From JAHHTP01 sp964587555 (GTDB lineage: Bacteria; Bacillota; Clostridia; Oscillospirales; Ruminococcaceae), in NCBI GenBank assembly GCA_964587555.1, contig CAZPLR010000053.1, positions 1 to 10,865 on the forward strand: a DNA stretch of 10,865 nt, written 5' to 3'. The translations under genes and the position numbers were made by a program. Shown here in pieces: positions 7,637 to 10,865 of the stretch. Under the pieces are notes generated by a model that saw only the letters and a program-made list of their open reading frames with translations, was not told where the DNA came from and searched no databases. Within the stretch, counting starts at the first letter, position 1. Each line of letters opens with the position of its first letter.

Positions 7637-8670
7637 GATAGCTGCCAGCCTTTCGACCTCTGTATCAGCAGGATGAAAAACGGTGCGCCAATGATCGCTG
7701 TCAGGATCGAGATCGGGATCGACGCTGCGGTTGCACTGCGTGCGATGGTATCTACAATGATCAAAAAGCTCGCGCCGAGCAGGATTGACGACGGCATCAG
7801 CGCCATATGGTTGTTTCCGAACCACATACGGCAGATGTGCGGGACGATCAGCCCTACCCATCCGACCTGTCCGCACATCGACACGCTCGAAGCGGTGATC
7901 GCGGCGGCAGCGAGGATTGTCAAGCCGCGCAGCAGGGAGAGATTGACGCCCGACGCTTTCGCTTCGTCGTCGGACAGGGGCAGAAGGTTCATCCGCCAGC
8001 GCAGCGTCAAAAGGATCAAAATGCCGCCTAAGATAAACGGTGCGCCGAGCCGCAGCGAGGCGTAATTGCTGCTGTCAAGGCTGCCCATCAGCCAATAGGT
8101 GATGACCGGAAGCTTGGTGTCCGCGTCGGCGACATATTTGACAAGAGATACAAGCGCTGAAAACAGCGCGCCAATCATAATTCCCGCTAAAATGATGCTG
8201 GTTTTGTTTCTATCCCTCCGGTATCCGGTCAACGCTGTCAGCGCAACTGCCAAAAGTCCGCCCAGGAGAGAGATAAGCTGCGTACCGATCAGACGAAAGC
8301 CGAACAGAATTCCCAGAACTGCGCCAAAGCTGGCGCCCGATGCAGCGCCGACCGTATCCGGCGCTGCCAGCGGATTGGAAAACAGGCTTTGAAATGCGCA
8401 GCCTGCTGCTGAAAGCCCGCCGCCGACCAACGCTGCAAGCAGGATACGCGGCAGGCGAATATTCCATACCACCGCATGGATCTGCTTATCCGGAATCTCG
8501 CCGGAAAGATGCCCGATCACTGCGTTCCATACCTCGCCGGGAGAAACCATCATCCTGCCGACACAGAGCGCTGCCAGCATGGTAATGAACAGGCAGCAAA
8601 GAAGGATCAGCTTTGCGGAGAGCGGCAGCGCACCGACTGCGCGGCTGTCAGAGTGTTTCATCCGCCTCAT
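7633..8670 (-). CDS. ABC transporter permease, FecCD/BtuC family
   Basis: Membrane subunit of an importer for siderophores, haem, corrinoids or related chelates, which forms a homodimeric channel with the adjacent ATPase. The 345-residue protein shows at least nine clear hydrophobic segments, the first at about 19-42. It carries both family hallmarks: the AFQSLFSNPLAAPDTVG region near residues 92-108, and GWVGLIVPHICR with a downstream GASFLIIVDTIAR in the C-terminal third. The ATG at 8668-8670 overlaps the stop of the TM1266-family gene as ATGA. An alternative ATG three codons in (8659-8661) has a GAGGCGG just upstream, so the exact start is uncertain by three residues. The stop also overlaps the ATPase start by four bases. 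Length and motifs are normal for the family. Confidence 0.94.
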   Translation of the reverse strand: MRRMKHSDSRAVGALPLSAKLILLCCLFITMLAALCVGRMMVSPGEVWNAVIGHLSGEIPDKQIHAVVWNIRLPRILLAALVGGGLSAAGCAFQSLFSNPLAAPDTVGAASGASFGAVLGILFGFRLIGTQLISLLGGLLAVALTALTGYRRDRNKTSIILAGIMIGALFSALVSLVKYVADADTKLPVITYWLMGSLDSSNYASLRLGAPFILGGILILLTLRWRMNLLPLSDDEAKASGVNLSLLRGLTILAAAAITASSVSMCGQVGWVGLIVPHICRMWFGNNHMALMPSSILLGASFLIIVDTIARSATAASIPISILTAIIGAPFFILLIQRSKGWQLS

Positions 8671-8930
8671 GCGGGAAAGGTCTTGTTGGAATAGGCGGCT
8701 TTGGCACTGATTCCCGGGAGTCTTCCCAGCTTGCCGGTGAGGGCGTTTATCTGATCCTGCGGCGCATCGATCGCGATGCTGATGATGCTGATCCCCTTTG
8801 CCCGGTACGGGATGCCCATCCGCCCGATGATATATGCGCTGTATTCGTGCAGGATGCGGTTAAGCGTGCGGATGCTTTCCGCATCTGCCTTTTCTACAAT
8901 GATGCCGATCAAAGCGATCCTGGTTTCCAT
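8667..8930 (-). CDS. TM1266-family protein (putative iron-only hydrogenase system regulator)
   Basis: Small 87-residue protein with an alternating pattern that fits a ferredoxin-like/ACT-type beta-alpha-beta-beta-alpha-beta fold: strand IALIGIIVE, helix AESIRTLNRILHEYS, strand IIGRMGIPYR, strand ISIISIAID, helix QINALTGKLGRL, strand ISAKAAYS. The family signatures are GRMGIPYR at 36-43 and INALTGKLGRLPGI at 61-74. The family is named for its genomic association with the [FeFe]-hydrogenase maturases HydE, HydF and HydG. Its biochemical role is not established and no DNA-binding domain is visible here. The start is supported by AAAGGAG (8941-8947). It opens the transporter operon and overlaps the permease as ATGA, so it is probably a sensor or accessory factor for that importer or its substrate. 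That role is inference. Confidence 0.85.
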   Translation of the reverse strand: METRIALIGIIVEKADAESIRTLNRILHEYSAYIIGRMGIPYRAKGISIISIAIDAPQDQINALTGKLGRLPGISAKAAYSNKTFPA

Positions 8931-8933
8931 GTT

Positions 8934-9050
8934 TCACTTTCTCCTTTCTTTATAAAACGCGGTTTTGTTCCTCTCAAAAAACAAAGCTGCATCTGAAAAC
9001 AGATGCAGCAAGGGTTCGCAATCAATGAACGTATTTACCGCATCTTTCAT
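8934..9050 (-). CDS. Possible 38-codon leader ORF ahead of the TM1266-family gene
   Basis: An ATG at 9048-9050 opens a frame that reads through both arms of the terminator hairpin and stops (TGA, 8934-8936) three bases before the TM1266 start codon. The product starts MKDAVNTFIDCEPLLHLF and ends in a basic KERRK tail. The ribosome binding site is poor (only AAGAG or GAG upstream), and an open frame of this length could arise by chance. If it is translated, the ribosome would disrupt the terminator and couple to the next gene. I recognise no family. Confidence 0.2.
   Translation of the reverse strand: MKDAVNTFIDCEPLLHLFSDAALFFERNKTAFYKERRK
8949..8977 (-). promoter_or_regulatory. Weak candidate second promoter directly before the TM1266-family gene
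   Basis: TTGAGA (8972-8977), 17 bases and TATAAA (8949-8954) match sigma-A well on the minus strand. However, transcription would start around 8942, inside the AAAGGAG ribosome binding site, leaving an implausibly short leader of about 12 bases. A perfect inverted repeat AAAAC-GCG-GTTTT (8954-8966) fills part of the spacer and could be an operator or chance. I prefer the promoter at 9085-9113. Confidence 0.25.
8976..9009 (-). terminator. Intrinsic terminator: 3' end of proS transcripts and attenuator of the transporter operon
   Basis: GCTGCATCTG (9009-9000) pairs perfectly over 10 bp with CAGATGCAGC (8995-8986) around a TTTT loop, followed by TTTGTTTTTT (8985-8976). It lies 118 bases after the proS stop but downstream of the strong promoter at 9085-9113. 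It can therefore both end proS read-through and act inside the leader of the TM1266-transporter operon. Confidence 0.9.
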
Positions 9051-9078
9051 CTCAAAGCTCTTTTCGATGTCAGAATGC
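8976..9078 (-). promoter_or_regulatory. Candidate structured leader RNA with mutually exclusive helices (attenuator or unrecognised riboswitch)
   Basis: The predicted transcript starts near 9078. Hairpin P1 pairs GCATTCT (9078-9072) with AGATGC (9045-9040, one U bulged). It continues, after a GA/AA internal loop, with CATC (9069-9066) to GATG (9051-9048). The same AGATGC can instead pair with GCATCT (9006-9001), the core of the terminator's left arm, enclosing a small GTTC...GAAC hairpin (9030-9027 with 9017-9014) and preventing termination. Forming P1 would free the terminator to fold. The pairings are read directly from the sequence, the switching is inferred, and no known riboswitch consensus was recognised. 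Confidence 0.5.
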
Positions 9079-9084
9079 AGCTTT

Positions 9085-9113
9085 ATTATAGCATATAAAG
9101 AGAATATTTACAA
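9085..9113 (-). promoter_or_regulatory. Sigma-A promoter (extended -10) of the TM1266-transporter operon
   Basis: TTGTAA (9108-9113), a 17-base spacer and a perfect TATAAT (9085-9090) preceded by TGC, the extended -10 element. It begins 14 bases after the proS stop, and transcription is expected near G9078. The 12 bases TATGCTATAATA around the -10 are identical to those of the tRNA promoter at 10826-10854. Confidence 0.82.
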
Positions 9114-9127
9114 GCGTTTTGCAAAAA

Positions 9128-10567
9128 TCAATACTGTCTGCCCCAGTAGACCATATGCTTCGCCGGTTTGCCACAGCAAACGCAGGTATCCGACAGATGC
9201 TCTTCGACAAACGGGATGCAGCGGGACTTCACGCCGCCGGTTTCCTCCTTGAGCTGATCCTCGCAGGCCGCGTTTCCGCACCACATCGCTTTGATAAAGC
9301 CGGATTTATTCTCGGCAATATCCAAAAACTCCTCATGGGTGAGGGCGGTATAGGTTCTGTCCTTTAGGTTCTGCAAAGCGCGGTCATACAATCCGTTGTG
9401 AACCGCTGCCAGCGCGTTTTTAACCTCTTCCTGTAAGCTGTCAAGCGAAACAAAGAGCTTTTCGCCATTGTCGCGGCGCACCAGCACACACTGATTTTTC
9501 TCGATATCCTTTGGCCCGATCTCCAAGCGCAGCGGAACGCCCTTCATCTCATATTCTGCAAATTTCCAGCCCGGCTGCTTATCCGAGGAATCCACCTTCA
9601 CGCGGTAATCCTTTTTCAACGCTGCGGCAAGCTCGTTCGCTTTTTCTAAAACGCCCGGCTTATGCTGCGCAATCGGGATGATGACAACCTGAATTGGGGC
9701 AATTTTCGGCGGCAAGACCAGTCCGTTATCATCGCCGTGGGACATGATGATTGCACCAATCATGCGGGTGGAAACGCCCCACGAGGTTTGGAACGGGGTG
9801 GCAAGCTTATTGTCACGCCCGGTGTATTGGATACCATAGGCCTTGGCGAAGTCGCTGCCAAAGAAATGAGAGGTGCCGCCCTGCAGCGCATAGCCGTTGT
9901 GCATCATCGGCTCGACGGTTAAGGTGGAAACTGCGCCGGCGAATTTCTCTTTATCGGTTTTGGTGCCGGTTAAAACAGGGATGGCAAGGATTTCTTCGAA
10001 AAACCATTCGTAGATGTCGAGCATCCGTTTGGTTTCTTCCATCGCTTCCTCAGCCGTTTCGTGCATTGTATGGCCTTCCTGCCACAAAAATTCACAGTTG
10101 CGCAAAAACGGGCGGGTGGTCTTTTCCCAGCGGACGACCGAGCACCACTGGTTATAAAGCTTCGGCAGGTCGCGGTAGGATTTGATGATATCTCTGTAAT
10201 GCTCGCAGAACAGGGTTTCCGAGGTTGGACGGATGCAAAGACGCTCGGTCAGCTTTTCGTTTCCGCCGTGCGTGACCCATGCCACCTCCGGCGCAAACCC
10301 TTCTACAAGCTCTTTTTCTTTGGAAAGCAGGCTTTCCGGGATCAGCAGCGGCATATATACGTTTTCGTGTCCGGTTTCCTTAAATTTGCCGTCTAAAATA
10401 CGCTGAATATTTTCCCAGATAGCATAACCATAGGGGCGGAAAATCATGCAGCCTTTTACGCTTGAATAATCGATCAACTCTGCTTTGATGATAACGTCGG
10501 TATACCATTTCGCGAAATCTTCGTCCATCGCGGTGATGGCTTCTACCATTTTCTTTTGCTGTGCCAT
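9128..10567 (-). CDS. proS: Prolyl-tRNA synthetase, archaeal/eukaryotic-like short type (ProS type 3)
   Basis: Cytoplasmic class II synthetase that charges tRNA-Pro. The 479-residue product lacks the large editing insertion of the approximately 570-residue bacterial type and has the architecture of the archaeal type. Visible elements are motif 1 region and RPTSET, motif 2 with VVRWEKTTRPFLR and EFLWQEGHT, and motif 3 with GVSTRMIGAIIM before GLVLPPKIAPIQV, where the anticodon-binding domain begins. A C-terminal zinc-type domain follows, with Cys pairs in MWCGNAACED and TCVCCGKPA, ending in the typical terminal Tyr. The frame is open upstream to 10648, but that stretch runs into the tRNA-Tyr gene. 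The ATG at 10565-10567 is chosen because MAQQKKMVEAIT opens the fold and AAAGGAAG lies just upstream. No T-box leader precedes it, and the tRNA terminator leaves only about 20 bases before the start, so its promoter is not evident. Confidence 0.96.
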   Translation of the reverse strand: MAQQKKMVEAITAMDEDFAKWYTDVIIKAELIDYSSVKGCMIFRPYGYAIWENIQRILDGKFKETGHENVYMPLLIPESLLSKEKELVEGFAPEVAWVTHGGNEKLTERLCIRPTSETLFCEHYRDIIKSYRDLPKLYNQWCSVVRWEKTTRPFLRNCEFLWQEGHTMHETAEEAMEETKRMLDIYEWFFEEILAIPVLTGTKTDKEKFAGAVSTLTVEPMMHNGYALQGGTSHFFGSDFAKAYGIQYTGRDNKLATPFQTSWGVSTRMIGAIIMSHGDDNGLVLPPKIAPIQVVIIPIAQHKPGVLEKANELAAALKKDYRVKVDSSDKQPGWKFAEYEMKGVPLRLEIGPKDIEKNQCVLVRRDNGEKLFVSLDSLQEEVKNALAAVHNGLYDRALQNLKDRTYTALTHEEFLDIAENKSGFIKAMWCGNAACEDQLKEETGGVKSRCIPFVEEHLSDTCVCCGKPAKHMVYWGRQY

Positions 10568-10589
10568 ATGAATCTTCCTTTCTTTTGGC

Positions 10590-10621
10590 AAAATAAAAAC
10601 CGGATGCTTATCACATCCGGT
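10590..10621 (-). terminator. Intrinsic terminator of the tRNA operon, abutting the tRNA-Tyr CCA end
   Basis: ACCGGATG (10621-10614) pairs perfectly with CATCCGGT (10606-10599) around a 7-base loop, followed by TTTTATTTT (10598-10590). The first stem base is the one right after the CCA of tRNA-Tyr. It lies between the tRNAs and proS, so any read-through would transcribe proS. Confidence 0.9.
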
Positions 10622-10706
10622 TGGTGGGAAGTGGTGGATTCGAACCACCGAAGCGTGAAGCAGCAGATTTACAGTCTGTCCCCTTTGGCCACTCGGGAAA
10701 CTTCCC
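10622..10706 (-). tRNA. tRNA-Tyr (anticodon GUA), CCA encoded
   Basis: An 85-base class II tRNA. The acceptor stem GGGAAGT pairs over 7 bp with ACTTCCC, followed by discriminator A and an encoded CCA (10624-10622). The anticodon loop CTGTAAA places GTA at 10672-10670. A long variable arm precedes the T arm, which contains GGTTCGAATCC, as expected for bacterial tRNA-Tyr. It lies 23 bases after tRNA-Thr and shares its promoter. Confidence 0.97.
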
Positions 10707-10729
10707 GTATATAATGCTTCCTGGCGAAA

Positions 10730-10805
10730 TGGAGCTGGTGGACGGATTCGAACCCCCGACCTGCTGATTACAAATCAGCTGCTCTACCAGCTGAGCTACA
10801 CCAGC
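10730..10805 (-). tRNA. tRNA-Thr (anticodon UGU), CCA encoded
   Basis: A 76-base class I tRNA. The acceptor stem GCTGGTG pairs with CACCAGC, followed by discriminator T and an encoded CCA (10732-10730). The D arm has GCTCAGCTGGTAGAGC. The anticodon stem GCTGA/TCAGC holds the loop TTTGTAA with TGT at 10772-10770, and the T arm contains GGTTCGAATCC. It is the first gene of a two-tRNA operon. Confidence 0.97.
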
Positions 10806-10825
10806 TTAAGCACTCAACGTCCTAT

Positions 10826-10854
10826 ATTATAGCATACGGGAAAGGGTTTGTCAA
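10826..10854 (-). promoter_or_regulatory. Perfect-consensus sigma-A promoter of the tRNA-Thr/tRNA-Tyr operon
   Basis: TTGACA (10849-10854), a 17-base spacer and TATAAT (10826-10831) with an extended TGC element: all twelve core bases match consensus. Transcription should start near 10819, about 14 bases before the tRNA-Thr 5' end. Such strength is typical of stable RNA promoters, and it may also feed proS by read-through. Confidence 0.93.
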
Positions 10855-10865
10855 CCCCCTTTTTT

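Noticed and set aside
7637..7876. Upstream extension of the ATPase reading frame
   Set aside because: The 80 extra codons overlap the permease gene in another frame and have no ABC homology. The ATGA-overlapping ATG at 7636 starts exactly at the family fold.
8958..8963. ACCGCG on the minus strand, resembling the end of a T-box motif, upstream of the TM1266-family gene
   Set aside because: The rest of the T-box consensus is missing, and the motif lies after the terminator instead of before it, so a T-box leader is not supported.
8931..9127. Cobalamin riboswitch for the BtuC-like transporter
   Set aside because: The leader of about 148 bases is too short for typical cobalamin aptamers, and I do not see the conserved B12-box type sequence.
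10568..10648. N-terminal extension of proS
   Set aside because: The extension covers the tRNA terminator and the 3' end of tRNA-Tyr. The ATG at 10567 has a good ribosome binding site and matches the normal protein start.

Overview
The window looks like chromosome from an anaerobic Gram-positive bacterium, probably a Clostridia/Oscillospirales-type Firmicute. The evidence is a pyruvate,phosphate dikinase of the clostridial type, a TM1266-family (iron-only hydrogenase system) protein, a corrinoid-activation (RACo-like) ferredoxin/ASKHA protein, an archaeal-type short prolyl-tRNA synthetase, a lipoprotein with a lipobox, AGGAGG-like ribosome binding sites, and consensus sigma-A promoters. The assignment is inferred from gene content, and the exact genus cannot be read from the sequence.

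Layout. Bases 1-1913 (+) are the 3' three quarters of ppdK, ending at a strong intrinsic terminator (1993-2035). Every later gene lies on the minus strand, so the rest reads right to left. At the right edge a perfect-consensus promoter (10826-10854) drives tRNA-Thr(UGU) and tRNA-Tyr(GUA). A terminator hairpin starts on the base after the tRNA-Tyr CCA, and proS follows with almost no space for its own promoter. Next comes a 197-base gap (8931-9127) holding a strong promoter, a leader with alternative RNA helices, and an intrinsic terminator. It leads into a four-gene operon of a TM1266-family protein, a FecCD/BtuC-type permease, its ATPase and its lipoprotein substrate-binding protein. That operon closes at a terminator (5535-5572). 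A new sigma-A promoter immediately downstream starts a second operon: a patatin-like phospholipase (TTG start), a RACo-like [2Fe-2S]/ASKHA protein, and TrmO. Bases 2036-2324 hold no gene I can support.

How the genes fit together. The TM1266-family gene and the permease overlap as ATGA, and so do the permease and the ATPase, so these three are probably translationally coupled. Together with the binding protein they form a complete importer for a chelated metal, corrinoid or similar compound, linked to a protein family otherwise associated with [FeFe]-hydrogenase maturation genes. The RACo-like protein next door suggests a corrinoid theme (uptake plus reductive reactivation), but no corrinoid protein or methyltransferase is present, so this is only a hypothesis.

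The most interesting item is the leader of the transporter operon. One AGATGC segment can pair either with the 5' end of the transcript or with the left arm of the terminator. This is the strand-exchange logic of a riboswitch or attenuator, and I recognise no known class in it. A 38-codon open frame also runs through the terminator hairpin and ends three bases before the TM1266 start codon, offering an alternative translation-based attenuation model.
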